A stretch of 64,000 nucleotides of DNA. It comes from Umbilicaria muhlenbergii (taxonomy: Eukaryota > Ascomycota > Lecanoromycetes > Umbilicariales > Umbilicariaceae). Within the stretch, counting starts at the first letter, position 1. The number at the start of each line of letters is the position of its first letter. The stretch is taken from NCBI GenBank assembly GCA_000611775.1, contig KK106986.1:1820022-1884021 (forward strand), written 5' to 3'. Below the pieces are notes generated by a model that was not told where the DNA came from, searched no databases, and worked only from the letters and a program-made list of their open reading frames with translations. The translations under genes were made by a program, and so were the position numbers. Below, in pieces: positions 21,246 to 33,900 of this stretch.

Positions 21246-23263
21246 TCAAGTCACCGTGGGTGTAACAGGTCTTGTTGGCGACGTGCACAGACCCTCAGGG
21301 AAAGTACCAGCCGGGTAGTCTAGATAGTTGAAGGTGGTCTGGGCGACCGTGCCGTTGCCCACAGAAGTATCGAATCTAACCAAGTAGCCGGGGAGCACGG
21401 AGCCGGGAGCGCCATCTGAGTAGGTTACCGATTGGACGTCTAAAGCAGCGTTAGTATGCCTGAAGGATATATTCTGACTTCGAAGACTAGAACTTGCCAC
21501 CAGCACTCGAAGCTCCCTGGATCCCAATAGTGGCATTGGTGCCCGTATTACCATCCTGGAAGTAGTAGAACGACATCTGACCCGGGAGGCTCGAGTCGTA
21601 TGCGACAATGTACTGGTACAGAGGCGGCGGGGTCGCGCCCGGATTCGAGTCGTTCTCGTAATCACTGAGGAGGTATTCAACGTAGAGCTTGTAAGTGTTG
21701 GAGGTCTGGCTGAATTCGTATTGGTAGTAGATGCCCTCCTCGGAAGCTCCGTTCATCGTCGTCGGGCCGTAAGCCACTTGGTCGAACCAGAAGGGGAATG
21801 CAGTTGTGCCAGGGGCTTGCGTGGTTGGCAGAGAGTAGGGCTGGTAGTCACCGGCCTCGAAGTCGGTATCGTCGCTGGTGGTGAACAGCTACAAGAAAAG
21901 GTTAGATTTGGTGTTTGGGTCGAATGAGGACAAAGCTTACCCCATTGGTTGTGACAGTCACGTTACTCGATGTCAGACCGTACAGAGTGATTCCGAACGG
22001 AAGTAGAAAGAATGCCTGCGCATCATCATACTCGAAAGGATCCTGGAACGACGCGTCGTTGATGATTGGCGTTGGTGATGACAGTCTTACTGTGCTGTAC
22101 CCAGTAGTGGGCGCGGTGGTATAGCAGTCTGATGCGGCCGAGGTTGTAGACGTTGAGTTGGAAGATGTTGAGCCGGTTGAGGAGGACGAGTTGGTTGGGG
22201 TGGTCGAGTTGTTGAAAGGAGGAAAGGTCGGAGAGCTTGACTGAGAAGAAGATGTGTTTGACGTGGTGGAGTTTGTCAAGCCGGTTGGGGACGACGATGG
22301 GGTCGAAGAAGGGTTGAATGGTGTCGTAAAGCCCGCCGATGGCGACGACGATCCAGCCGAAGCTCCAGCAGACGATGGGAACAATTCTGAGGGCGACGAT
22401 CCTGAAGGCGACAACCCTGAAGGCGACGTTCCTGAAGGCGACGTTCCTGAAGGCGACAACCCTGAAGGCGACAACCCTGAAGGCGACGTTCCTGAAGGCG
22501 ACGAGCCCGATGGGAACGAGCCCGGGGCCGACGACGAAGAAGAAGAAGACGACGAGTTGGGAGCCAGACCAGGGCAAGTTGATGCTACTCACGTCAGCGT
22601 CTTGCAACATAGTCATCCATCATAATTCTGGCGATTACATACCTAGCTGACCAAACAGTCGCACTTGCAAGCAGCCGCCTGGGACATTCCCGTCAAAAAC
22701 ACTGTTCACAATGCCGTTGGTGAACTGGCAGAATGTAACAGTCTCCTGGAAGAACACCGCATTTCTCCATACCAGGAAACCGGCTTCAAGCGAAAACGTT
22801 GTCGTTATATCACCAGAGGTGGACGAGACAGCAAAGGGAGCGGCATTCTGCCCGATGGTATATGAAACAACTGCTCCTCCGCTCAAGGCTTGGCCGTTTC
22901 GGAGGCTGAAGGGTGCGGCCTGACGACAGTCGTTGACGGGGAGGCCATCAGGTCCGACATACGAGCTGTTGTTTATCTGACGACGTGTTACACCTGCGAC
23001 TGGGGCTACGGCAAAGATGAACGTGTCGTCTGCAGGTGGAGCGACGGTTGGTGCACTGCGGCTTCTGTCAGCCATGTCATCTCGACTTCCAGGACCTCAG
23101 GTACTCACGCGGTGGGAGGGACGGCTCCGGTGGCGAGGCTGGCTTGGGTGGTGCTTGTCAGACCACATGTGCCTGTGTTGATGCGTGTAGTCACGGTAAT
23201 CGCAGCCGCTGGCTGCAACAGTTGCAGTGCGGCAAAGGCCGCCGCACTCCAGGTGCCCTTCAT
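21246..23263 (-). CDS. Secreted cell-surface protein with DUF7908-like domain and SPSG repeats
   Basis: Exons 23263-23109, 23064-22643, 22584-21941, 21888-21501 and 21439-21246 encode 600 aa. The first ~21 residues are a signal peptide (MKGTWSAAAFAALQLL then PAAA). Residues ~65-205 resemble the fungal DUF7908 domain: FIFAVAPVAGVTRRQIN, YVGPDGLPVNDCRQAAPF, TTTFSLEAGFLVWRNAVFF and GGCLQVRLFG. A Ser/Thr/Pro mucin-like linker follows, with tandem SPSGT/SPSGL units. The C-terminal part (FEYDDAQAFFLLPFGITLYG, VTVTTNGLFTTSDDTDFEA, IYYQYEFSQTSNTYKLYVEY) looks like an extracellular beta-sandwich of unknown name. There is no clear GPI signal at the end (RPVTPTVT), so the protein is probably secreted or wall-associated. 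Function is unknown. Confidence 0.8.
22387..22508. repeat. 15-bp coding minisatellite (SPSG[T/L] repeats)
   Basis: About eight head-to-tail 15-bp units of the form CCTGAAGGCGACNNN (plus strand) encode SPSGT or SPSGL pentapeptides on the minus strand. The variable triplet alternates between AAC and GTT types. The units lie in the linker of the secreted protein. Confidence 0.9.
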
Positions 23264-24554
23264 GTCCGTGTGTTACAGATGTGTTCCTCTTGCTTGACCG
23301 TGTAGAAACAATTGGACTTTGAAAGAACGGCAGTAACGAATGTGCTTGTGAATACAGGTGAGGAAAAACGAGAGTAGATTAAATGAACATGATATTAGAA
23401 ACAGTAACCATAGGCAGCCACCGGTGGATATGTAGAGGCTGGAAATGATACGAAGTATAACTCAAAAAAAGGCTCCATCTTGCAGAGATGAAGCCTTGTG
23501 AAGAATGCAGGAGACTGTGAACACGAGGCGGCAGGGCAGAAGGAGGTCCGTTTGCTGCAGCTGAGGAATGTGTTCGTGATCTTGCAGAAGAGTCGCACGA
23601 GGCCTTCAGCAAAAAACCCAACATGATTGGCGAAAGTATAAGACACAACGACGAATCATGGACACGATCCCCAGCTTTAGTCTACAGATCTTCAGGGCCG
23701 CTGAACACATGGGGCTGCACACGCCTGCCAAGCCTCTCACAGCTCCTCGAAACCCAAATCCACATACCGCACCAAGGGGGTGCAGTATCAACACAGCAAC
23801 AAAGGTAGTGCAAATACCTTAGGAAGAATCCTCCCCGTGCAAATCACATATCCTGACATGGCCCCATGCTTCTGCCTGCGTATAAGTGAACTATTTGCTA
23901 ACAGTGCAATGCTTGGAGTCGTAGTAGATTCATGACCTTCTTCACCGCTGTATCGCAACAACAAGCCAAGATAGTGAATGACGAGAAAACAACTGGGAAC
24001 GCCTGCCCAGGCAAGTTCCTTGCAATCATTGCCATTTGGCCAGTGCCCTTGTTCGGTGGAGCTGTTCGAGTCGTGCGTAGTCATCCGTTCTTCCTCCCCG
24101 AACGGCATTGTACGCTCACAAGTAAGATGCTCTCCGCTCCACTTCGTCAGCAATGTGCCAAGTACAAACAGTCACCTAGCCACCGCAACAAATATCACCG
24201 CCATCACCAATATTCCGAAGTCAAAGTCAAAAATTTCGCGGTGAAGAATGCAAGGAGGTGAACGTCCAGCCTCCTAGCTAAGCGGAGTCGGCATTGGCGC
24301 ACTAGGGCAGGGAGCTTTTCCGCATCCGAAAGCATCGGGAAGTTTCTGTGGTGTACTTTACTCGTACACGAAAGATCCACGTATTAATCTACCATCAGAT
24401 CCGTCTCAGCATGCCTTGCCGAGCCTACCGCCTCACAATCGGGTATACCCTTGCAGCGGCACAACGCCTCCTGCCCCTCCACCCGCTCCCTCAAGAACGC
24501 CAAGATCCTCCCACCCGCACGACCCTAAGCCCCCTTCCCTTACCTCACCTCACC
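23264..24554. other. Intergenic between secreted-protein gene and ApsB/Mto1 gene
   Basis: About 1.3 kb without a supported gene. Frames at 23788-24153 (-) and 23932-24261 (+) are overlapping, short and featureless. The first few hundred bases are the promoter of the secreted-protein gene. Confidence 0.5.
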
Positions 24555-27500
24555 TCACTCCCTCCCCCTCCCCCTCCTCTCCCTCTCCCTCTCCAACTCC
24601 GCCCTCAACTCCTGATTCTCCAACCTCCCCTCCTCGAGCCTCTTCCTCGCCCCACTCCGATCCAACAACCTCGCCTCCCTCTCGGCCTTAAGCCTCCTCT
24701 CCAACTCCCTCAGCCGATGGATCCACCGCTGCTGACTCGGTTCAAGGGGCGCGCTCTGCAGCGGCACGGCCTGGTTTTCGGCGTTCATGACGAGCGCCTC
24801 GACGGCCGAGCTGGAGTGGTGCCGCATCAGGGATGCGGACATGGAGGCGCGGCTGCTGGCGTTTCGACTGCTGGTGCTGTTGTTGTCGGAGGGGTGGCGG
24901 GATTCGGCTCGGGGAGCACGACCGCGGGAGTCCTGTTTTTGCAGGGCGCTGAGTTCGGCTTTGAGGAGACGGTTTTCGCCGCGGAGTTTGGCGAGGTCGG
25001 CGGCGGTGGGGTGGGGTCCGGACGCTTGGTCGTTTTGGACTAGGCTCTCCAGTCGGTCGAGGCGCTTGGTTCGAAGATCTAGGTTCTGCTCGAGAGTCTG
25101 GTATTCTTTCCATAGGTCGCGCTCGATACATCGCACCTTGCCTTTCAGCCCCCCGATGAGTCCTTCGACGGTCTTGACTGCTGATAGCAGGTTCTTGCTG
25201 AAGCTCGGGAGCATGTTAGTCACTACATCGGGACTTGGTAGGTGACCGTTCACAAGGGTATTTTGATGCTGCCAGTCCGGACCACATATGGTCGCTAACC
25301 GGTTCCACAGCGCTAGCAGAAGATTGTTGCGCTCGCCGATATGATCTTTATATTGCTGCTCAAGAGCGGCAATTTTCTTTCGATCGGCGGACCTAGACGT
25401 CTCCAGGTCCTTGATCCTGGTCTCGTTCTGGGTTACTGTGCGACTCGTGTATACATGTGTCTTCTGCCATTGGTCATGCTGGGCCTGGTCGGCCCGCCGG
25501 GCCAAGCGTTCTCTTTCAAGTAGATCCGCAAGTTTTCTCGACTCGAGTCCGTGGCTTTCCAACAAGTCCTCTCGGTCCTGGAGTAGCCGCTCCTTTTCGG
25601 AAAGGTTGCTCCTGGCGATATTTAGTTCCGAAGATGTACGGTCAAGATCCCTATGCAGCTTTCCAATAGACTGTAACTGATGTCAGCTTCGCAAACATCT
25701 AGGATAAGAATTTCTTGAGATATACCGTGATAAAACTCGACCTGGTCCCGTTGAGATCGCCAAGAGCTTCGCGAATGCTGTTCTCAAGTTCTTCTAACCG
25801 CTGCTTCCACGTCGCGGCCTCAAGTTCTCGCGTCTGGAGAGTCTGCTTCAGTAACCTTGCCTCATCTTGAGCGCCGGACGCTTCGCGATTGAGGTCATTC
25901 ATGATCTTTTGTACTTCCTGCTTTTCCTTGCTTCCTATGACTTCTCGCTGGTGCCTTTCGTCGGCGAGTCGTGCTTCCAAGTCTTTCATTCGTTCCTTTT
26001 CGCTGTCTAAGCTGGCTTGGACTGTCTTTAGAGCACCTTCAAGGTCGCTGTTCTTGATCTTGTCTCCGTCCTGCTCCTCTCGCAAGAATGCTATTTCGCT
26101 TTGACTGGATTCTTGCTGGATAGTGAGTTTCTCAACTTTACGATTAACTTCATACAGAGTCTTCTCCTGGCTTTCCAGCTCGCGATTCAGCTCTTCGTTT
26201 TCCAGCTCTAGTTCCTGTATTCTCTTAATCTTACTTTGTGTCTCCTCTTCGACGCGTATCAGACCTTCGCTCATCGATCGGACTTCGTTACGAAGGGCAT
26301 TAGATTCTTCATTGCGATTGCGGATTTCATTTTGCAAACGTTGCAGGTCTTCGTCTTTTTGCGCAAGTTCATCTTCCAGCTGGTCGACGTTTTCCTGCGC
26401 AACAGCTTTGAGATCCTCGAATTGCGCTTCGAGCTCCTCGCGGAGTTTCATCTCCTGGTTGCGCTCGGCTTGCATCTGTTGAATATCTTGAGTAGCCGCA
26501 TGGATATCCTCGTCATAGTCCCGCTTTAGGTTTTCGTAGTCCATCTTGATGACATCGGCTCCTTCGAGCTCAGCCAAGCATATGTGATATTTCCTAGACA
26601 GATCCTGGATATTGAGCTTCAGCTCGGAAATGCGGTCCCGAAGTTCTCCATTCTTGGCCTCATAGCTTTCGCGCTCAGCGTCGCTCATTTGTGTGAGCCG
26701 TGTAACATCGCTTGCGCGGGAAGCAGACCGTCCATGAGCTCTTGAAGCGGAGCGCTCAAAGATACTGTCGCCAGCAATCGAGCGTGTGCCGTCAGCACGA
26801 CGGAGGGCTAGTTTCAGATCCTCAATCTCCTGATATAGCCGTTCCTTCTCTCTGTTCCGAGACGTCAGCATGGAGGTCTGTGCTCCCACCTCCCTCCGCA
26901 GCTCGGCATTCTCGTGAGTGAGCTGCTCGACCAAAGTGCTACTAGCAGCGCTAAAAGCTCCTTCTCGCTCGAGCGAGCGGTCCAGCCCAGGCGACAGTGG
27001 ATAGGTAGACGACATTTGGCGCCGCTTGTTCAAGCCGTCGTACGTTCCAGTGGAAGATGGATTGCTTTTCAGACGTGATATCTCTTCTCGAAGTTTCCGG
27101 TTTTCTTCGTCCGCTTGTTCTCGTCGTGCTGTTTCTGATTCTAGCAGGTCTTTCCACATGTCCTGTCAAACACGGAACCATTAGCAATGGATGGCGCACG
27201 CAGGAAGTGAGCATACCATCTCTTCACGGACACCAGGATCACCTTCGCCATTCCTACTTTCCCCCATGGCCTTCACGACCTCTGCCAAGCGCCGCTTCTC
27301 ACCTTCCTTTGCGACAGTATCATTTCTCAGTTTCTCGACTTCCGACTCGTAGCTCTCTATGCGCTCCCTGAGATAGCTGATCTCCAGTTCCAGTTCCTGT
27401 ACGCTTTCGGGATCATGCGCCTCGGCGTTTTTCACGGTTGGAGCTTTTGTAGCCCGATCTGCCAGCTGCTCTTCGGTGTCTTTCAGCCTTCGTTCCAGAT

Positions 27501-29130
27501 CCCGGATGTTACGCTTCAGCTCGCGAATCTCTCTCTGATATTTGATTTTGGCCGTTTTGAGTTCAACGTTCTCTGATGTCATTGCTTTGACCCCTTCATC
27601 AGATCGTTGGTTCAACGCGGCATCTAGATAGTGTATCTTAATCTTCAAATCCCAATTCTCTTTGCCCAAACGATCGATGGTACTGCTCTGTTCTTTCAAC
27701 GTCAAGCTTTTTCCGTTGCGGCCAATAGAAGGAGTAGGCATCCCAATTCGTTTCTCTGGCGAACCGGGTCGATACTGCTTCCTGTATTCTCGAGCGATCG
27801 TAGCCGGAACCTGTATATCCCTGACGTGTTGTGCAATAACTGTATCGGTAGGAGTACTGATCGCTGCCATTGTGCCTTTCGGCGTTGCCGGTGCAGAAGG
27901 ATCGTCCTGGCCTTGCAGTCTCCTCCCTCCCCTCACTGAAGAATCATCCTCCTCATCGAGTGTTCCTAAGTTGCCCTCTAAGCCGCCGCTGCCTAAATTG
28001 ATCTTGTCATCTCCGTCGCTGAGACCAGAAATGCCGGATGCCAAACTTCCCAGACTCGTAGACCGGGAGAGCTGTGTGCTGGGTCTACTGTTTAGGGACC
28101 CACCGAAGGGTACAGATCCTCCCGACTGCAGAGCGTAGTCCGCTCCGAGTGTGACATCGCTGGCACCTTCTGTAGACGTGGTAGTGTAGGAGGTATAGGA
28201 AGACCTCTGACTTGCCATTCGGCTGCTGAAGAATTTGGGTCTTTTTCTGGATCGTACGGAATTATATTCAAGTTCATCAACGTCTCCATCAGCAGAATCT
28301 TCGGCCTCCTGGATCGTTGCTTTCGTGGGTGTCGGCAACTCTGCTCTGGATGGGGACGTGGATGGCATGCGATTCTTGCGTGGAGTAGCGTCTTGATCCG
28401 CAGCATTCTCTTCGTCAGGATTGTCGAAAGAAGAATCTACGTGGAGTTTATCGTCTGCCGTTTCGTAGCCTTCCATTGACGACATGGATACAACTCGTGC
28501 TATCGTCCGGGCGGCAGCTGCTGCAGTTGGGGATGAGGACATTGTCTCTAGAGATGAAGAATTGGCTTCTTCCGGTTCCGATCTATACGCAGGAGATGTA
28601 CCACGTCTAGGGGCCGGTGTCTTATACATCTCAGGAGGAGTCGCTGGAGATTCAGACACATTGTTCCCGCCGTTTTGATCACGATTTGTCTCCACTTCCG
28701 TACTCTTGTCATCATTTGCCTGATCAATACCGCGACGCTCCGAGGATTCCGAGGGATGGTGCTCCCCATACACATAGGTATCATCTGCTCCCGATCTTCC
28801 AGACGGCACGGCCGGGGAGAGTTCTGGTAGGAAACTCGACTCGACATCCATCAATTTCCTCCGCATCTCTTTTTCGTCCAATGTACTAACGTCTGCTGTA
28901 TTGCGACTTCTGCCACCCTCACTTGGAGCAGGAAGCAAACTGTTGTCATCCACGGCCGGTAGTGAGGGTAACGTTGCGCAACTTGGGCCGTCGCTTTCGG
29001 TGTGGTCATCGATCTCTGAGTGATCGAATTCGGTTTTGATTGGAGATAGTTCCTCGTCAGTCTCGAAGCCGCCCGGTACTCGAGATTGCTGCCGGGTAAC
29101 GGAGGGCCGGGTGGTGGGCGAGGAGTCCAT
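24555..29130 (-). CDS. apsB: ApsB/Mto1-type microtubule-organising-centre coiled-coil protein
   Basis: Exons 29130-27217, 27162-25726 and 25676-24555 encode about 1,490 aa. The first ~470 residues are disordered and Ser/Pro/acid-rich. A centrosomin motif 1 (Cnn_1N/CM1) follows near residues 473-530: LTLKEQSSTIDRLGKENWDL then KIKIHYLDAALNQRSDE. The rest is nearly continuous coiled coil. CM1 proteins recruit and activate gamma-tubulin complexes; fungal ApsB and fission-yeast Mto1 act at spindle pole bodies, septa and cytoplasmic organising centres. The start at 29130 (MDSSPTTRPSVTR) is preferred over the upstream in-frame codon at 29334 because the added 68 residues look non-coding. The second acceptor is doubled: splicing at 25677 or 25671 both keep frame and differ by two residues (Leu-Gln). 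Confidence 0.88.
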
Positions 29131-29852
29131 ACCAGTTCTTCCACCATCGGCAATTGAATATAGACTTGTGGTTATTCTCCGCGCTTCCACGGCCTCGAAA
29201 GGCACCAGGGAGGCTGTTCGGCAAGGCCTTTGTGTACGGGGTAGCCGGCATGCAGTTGTTTGTGTTGCGGAGAAAGAAGCGCCAGTCGATAGTGGGGGAA
29301 AGGTCTGCTTGAGTGCGATATGCCCGTCCTTCACACGCTGCCTCCTTCAAGCATCGTCACGGCTTCCCAATCATCCGTCAGTCTCGGCTGTGAGCGCGTG
29401 GTGGAGAAGCAAATCAGCTGAAGCTGGAACGCGTTTCCTGCTAATGCATGCACGGCATCGACCCAGAACAGGGGTGCAGTATCTCGCTTAGATCCGGTAC
29501 TGCTCAGCCCTACGAACTGCTGAAGGCAACTCAAGCAAAGCCCCATTGTTGAACATTATACGAGCAAGCAGCTCACTCCCGTCGTTCTCAAAGCATCGCT
29601 TTCTGCGGGTCCCTGATGTTGAGGATGACTTTCGAGCCGTGCTATGGGAAAGCTATGCACATACTGTGTGTGGGTGGTCCAAGGAGATTCATGAATTCAT
29701 CGACGGCTATACTGCATGAAATACATACAGAGATGATAGGAACATTTGCTCCAGCGCTCACTGAGGTATGCATCCAACCAAATATTCATCCAAGGCTTCA
29801 ATAGTGGCTGTAGCGCAAAGAAGGAAGCCTGGACTCGTCCCCCTTCCCCCCA
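29131..29852. other. Intergenic: ApsB promoter and amidase 3' flank
   Basis: No gene is supported. The ApsB frame stays open to 29334, and small frames on the other strand there are shadows of it. Positions 29335-29850 show nothing recognisable. Confidence 0.5.
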
Positions 29853-31787
29853 TCACAATTCAGGTACCCGACGTTTCGGAAAGGTAGCTTCCCAAGCGCT
29901 CATTACTTTGACAAGAAGCCCCTCCTGCCAAGCCGGGGCCACAGCTACAAGCCCAAAAGGCCGTCCGTTCTTCTTGAAATAGGACAGCGGAAGAGTAGAA
30001 TAAGGATAGCCTGCCGCAGAGATCATGCCGGCCAGTTCGCTATCTGCTGGGCCGATGATGACGTCTACGCCGTACTTTTGGAATGTGTAATCGAAGCCCT
30101 TTGAGCGCGCTACGTCGTGTAATTTGTCCACGGTACGTGTGGAGTCGTCTGGACTCCATTTCATGTTGCACGATTCGACTAGGTAATCCTGATTGGCGAA
30201 ATCTGTAGGGTTATTAGAATAAAGCGACAATAACAGAAGACTTTGAGAACTCACCAGGCTTCGGCAATTCGATTAGAGGATACCGTTCGTTGAACTCGAC
30301 GATGCCCCTTGCGGATTTGATTGGTGTTTCTGCGAGGGTGGAGAGGTAGGCATCTAAGGCGGGCGCGAAGGTGCCTTCTGTTTGTGGATATTAGTGAGCC
30401 TATTAAGAAGACCTTGCGTTAGAGAAAGACATACTTAGCAAGTCAGGAAGGCCCGCGGCTTCAAGGTCATCTGTCCCGGTTAGTGACACGGGATATTGGA
30501 TATCAATGCCTTTTTCCTTGAGCGTCTTATAGGCGGTATTGATGTCCGAGGCCTTGGTAATTAGCATGTCGACTGTAACGGTATGAGTGGTCCCTTACTT
30601 GCTGTTCCTCGAATTCTGCGTCTTTGGCACACATGTAGGTTGGTGTTCGCCATTCTTCAGGGTTGAGAGCTCCAACCCTGATACCATCCCAGGAGCCTGT
30701 AACCGCTGCTGCAAAGCCTCCTTCCGGTACCTTCGCCGACATTTTCGGGTCTACGATCGCTTGTAGTGTGTTGGCAAAATCTAGGACAGAGGTTGTCATG
30801 GGGCCAGCAGTATCACAGTAGGGGGAAACAGGAATGATGCCATCCTGTGAAACCAACCCAATGGTGGGTTTCATAGCGTACAATGCTGCTCGATTCGCCG
30901 GCATGATGATGCTGCCCCAAGTCTCTGTACCAACAGAGATCGGCGCAAAGCCAGCGCTGACGCCAACAGCAGAGCCGGTTGACGAGCCCCCGGGGTTCTA
31001 GCATTGAATCAGTGACAAATGTGAGAATGTACGGAGTCTTGTGCTCTAACACTGTGCCCGCCAAACTGGTCGTTCGGATCGATGCCGCCACGGACATAAG
31101 CAGACTGGCACTGTCCGCCCACTGCAGACCAACCACAGCGAAGACCATTTCCCCTGGCAATGGCTCATGTCAGTCGATCTGGGTTGGTCCCGTACACGAG
31201 AGGCGACCACTTACTTTGCCCACGCCAGCTCCTGTTCAGATTGGGATCATTAGCAAGATCGACATCTGCAAAGCTATGATCAATGAGATCCATACTGACA
31301 TGTTGGCTTTGCCAATGACAATCGCGCCGCCCTCCAGGAGCTATGCCTGTCAGTTCACGCCCGCTTCTCTGGCCAGCTACAACATACCCCATCAACCAGT
31401 GGTGCGTTTCCTTTCGGCTTGGCGTGAAGCAGTGCGAAAGAACCGGCAGTCGTACCCATACCCATGGCTGGATCCGTGTCAATATTATCCTTTTATTTGT
31501 CAGCAAAGTTCAATAAAATCATCTACGTAGAAAATCACCTTTATCAGAATAGGTATCCCGTGAAGAGGTCCTCTGGTTGAGCCCTCTTCGCGCTCCTTGT
31601 CGAGGGTTTTAGCCCGCTCGAGTAACAGGCGCTCAGGCGCAACCTGCAACACGGCCCGGAGCCGGTCATTGTGGTTTTCAATATGCTGCAGGTAGGTTTT
31701 CACAATCTCTACCGAAGTGATCTCTCCTGAAGATAAGGCGGATTGCAGACCGCTTGCTGTAGTATCGAGCGGATTGAAGGCTTTCAT
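29853..31787 (-). CDS. Amidase-signature-family hydrolase (amidase 1)
   Basis: Nine exons (31787-31539, 31489-31388, 31340-31296, 31231-31215, 31153-31051, 30997-30599, 30552-30435, 30377-30255, 30202-29853) total 502 codons including the stop. Catalytic features of the family are present: Lys in GIPILIKDN, the cis-Ser in [14 protein letters not shown] and the nucleophile Ser in [10 protein letters not shown]. Such enzymes hydrolyse carboxamides to acid and ammonia. The nucleophile motif has TW where many members have TG. The C-terminal half ([39 protein letters not shown]) fits the family. No signal peptide is seen, so it is probably cytosolic. Introns are 46-64 bp and exon 4 is only 17 bp. 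The acceptor and donor flanking exons 5-6 (AGT|GTTAGA) are weak but give the expected motif. Substrate unknown. Confidence 0.9.
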
Positions 31788-33154
31788 GATGATGTAGTAA
31801 GGTATGCGATCGAAGTTCGCGAACTTGGCCAGCTGGTGTTGCAGGAAAGGTTGTCTTTACGCTGGAGCCTCTCCAATAAATGGTAAATGGTAAATGGTAA
31901 GTGGTATGATTTACGAAGGACTTGACCCCGCAGCAGCTGAACCATATCGGTGCCTAAAGGGAGCCTAAGTCTCTAGTACGCACGATGAGTGAAGTGCCTG
32001 TCTCACGATTAATTCATCATGCAAGTCCACCTCAATACTACCTTGAGGTACTCGAAAATCCTCCATACGGTGAGGTACCCAAGCAAGCCTACCTTAAACA
32101 GCCCTAAGACATCTGCACGTCCTTGAGCGAAGTGTTTCTCTGATAAGGTACTTGGAATTGCAGACATCATCTGACTCTTTTTGCTTCGACCACTATTATG
32201 GACCTACTATGACGAGGCTGGTTTCGCACGATTCCGTTAGATTATGCGGGCCATTGCAGATGACCTTTGTAGTTAGCACATGGTAAGATGGTAAGACCAC
32301 AGTAGTGATGAGAAACATGTCAATCGCTTTCTGAGCGATGAACAGTCTTTTGTCGTCCTTTGTCGTAATTTCATGTGTTGGTTGTCGTCCGATGTCTCCA
32401 GAGTCGAAGTGGTCAAATGAGAAGCTTCCCACACCCCTGACGAATGATGACAGCCACGGACACATCCCCGCCACTTGATTTCACCCAACCACCACGACCA
32501 CTTTCAGGAACGAGATTCTTGCATCCTGCAGCTTTTGCACTTGCAAAGAATCTTCATCCCACCTTCGTTGATGCATTCTACCGTCTTCACAATCCCATTG
32601 TCGACTTCTTCCCGTCGCATAGTCGCATACCATATCTAAACACAGCGATCATCATCATCGCCCGATAAGTCTATCAGTCTTCGCCTTCCATCTCCAGACT
32701 CGCTAAAGTTTCCCATCTCGAATCGCATTCGAACACCTCACCCCGCGTGCTGCATTGCCGCCAGAGTAGCGGACGGCACTTTGCGCCGTACACACTCGAC
32801 CGCCTGAGGAATTCGAAGAGCAGGGAATTCGAAAGACGGTCATAACGATTCCCCCAGGCTTGGTGCCCTTTTCGTCAATTCGAGGATTCGACTGCTGCAC
32901 TCCGGCCTGACGCACCCCCCCCTTCCCTCCCGCAACGTGGAACCCACGACTGGGAACAACGAATCGCAAGCTCCCCAAACCATTATGGTGCAGCGCATGA
33001 CATTTCTTTGAAAATCTCTACACCGACAAAGACGACCATACAAGCCGCCTCCCGCAACCACATCCACCGAATCTATATATCCACGCCCCAACCGCCCGTC
33101 TGATCTCCCCACGTTGCCTTCTCGACCGACCTCACAACCCCCACAACCGCAACG
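31788..33154. other. Divergent intergenic region between amidase 1 and a membrane-protein gene
   Basis: About 1.37 kb serving as promoters for both neighbours. It holds a 7-bp tandem repeat (31877-31904), CCTTGAGGTA/CCTTAAA motifs near 32039-32097 and an ATG frame of 74 codons at 32444-32668 (+) that lacks any domain. The last ~400 bp are C/T-rich, typical of an initiator-proximal fungal promoter. Confidence 0.5.
31877..31904. repeat. Short tandem repeat TAAATGG x4
   Basis: Four adjacent 7-bp units, three identical and the last changed to TAAGTGG, lie about 90 bp upstream of the amidase 1 start. Confidence 0.9.
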
Positions 33155-33900
33155 ATGGCGGAAGTTCTCGTCGTCGAGCGCCGGCGGAAATACCACTGGC
33201 CGGAAGCGCAGCTGAATTTCTGGCTCATCATCATGCTCGCCGCCGCCGCGACAACACTGGGGATATTCGCCTTCTTCATAACGGTCCAACAGCAAATGCG
33301 GCTAGGAATACCATGGTATGCCTCCCCACCTTCCCCCCCCTCTCCCCCTCCATCTCCCCCCGCCCCCCCAAAAAACACCATCGCCAAAAACAATCCACTA
33401 ACCCCCCCCTTTTCTCCCGGCAGGCTCTTCCCCTACCAAGTAGCCTCCTCCTCCCTCGCCATCCTCTTCCTCATCCTCATCCTCATCCTCATCTCGCAAC
33501 GCATGCTCCTCCCCGGCATCATCATCCTGGGCTCCTTCATCCTCTTCGTGCTCTGGCTGACCGGCCTCATCGAGACGAGCATCCAGCTTTTCGGACCGAC
33601 GGGCAGCGTGAATGGGAATTGTCAGCTGTATGTGACGGGGCAGCAATTTACGGGCGAGAGTATCAACACGTTGGCTTGGTTGGAGCAGAATAATATCTGT
33701 AAGTCTAGGTTTCTTTATCGAAGGAGTGGGGAACGGGATTGGGATTGGGGAAGGTTTGGGGAATGGGATCCATGTGCTGACTTGAGCGGGGTTTAGGCAA
33801 TTGCTGGAAGGCGGCGTTTGCGTGGGAGGTTATCGGGACGGTGTTTTTGCTGTGGATGGGCATTATGGCATGGCAGGTCAATCGGGACGAATACGATTAG
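33155..33900 (+). CDS. Conserved fungal four-helix membrane protein
   Basis: Exons 33155-33315, 33424-33698 and 33797-33900 encode 179 aa. It starts MAEVLVVERRRKYHWPEAQL and has four hydrophobic segments: LNFWLIIMLAAAATTLGIFA, VASSSLAILFLILILILISQ, ILGSFILFVLWLTGLIETSI and AFAWEVIGTVFLLWMGIMAW. Conserved-looking loops are PTGSVNGNCQLYVTGQQF and AWLEQNNICNCW, both with cysteines. The first intron (108 bp) is divisible by three and has no stop, so an unspliced reading would insert a Pro-rich stretch; the GTATGC donor, CTAAC branch and CAG acceptor favour splicing. The topology resembles fungal MARVEL-type proteins. Function unknown. Confidence 0.83.

Noticed and set aside
22254-22625. Plus-strand frame with DNPEGDVPEGD repeats; also a possible CRISPR-like array
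   Set aside because: It is the antisense of the SPSG minisatellite. Units are 15 bp without spacers, so not a CRISPR array, which is not expected in a fungus.
24348-25043. 231-codon plus-strand frame
   Set aside because: Antisense shadow of the last ApsB/Mto1 exon.
32444-32668. 74-codon ATG frame upstream of the four-helix membrane gene
   Set aside because: No domain and no partner exon; at most an upstream ORF.
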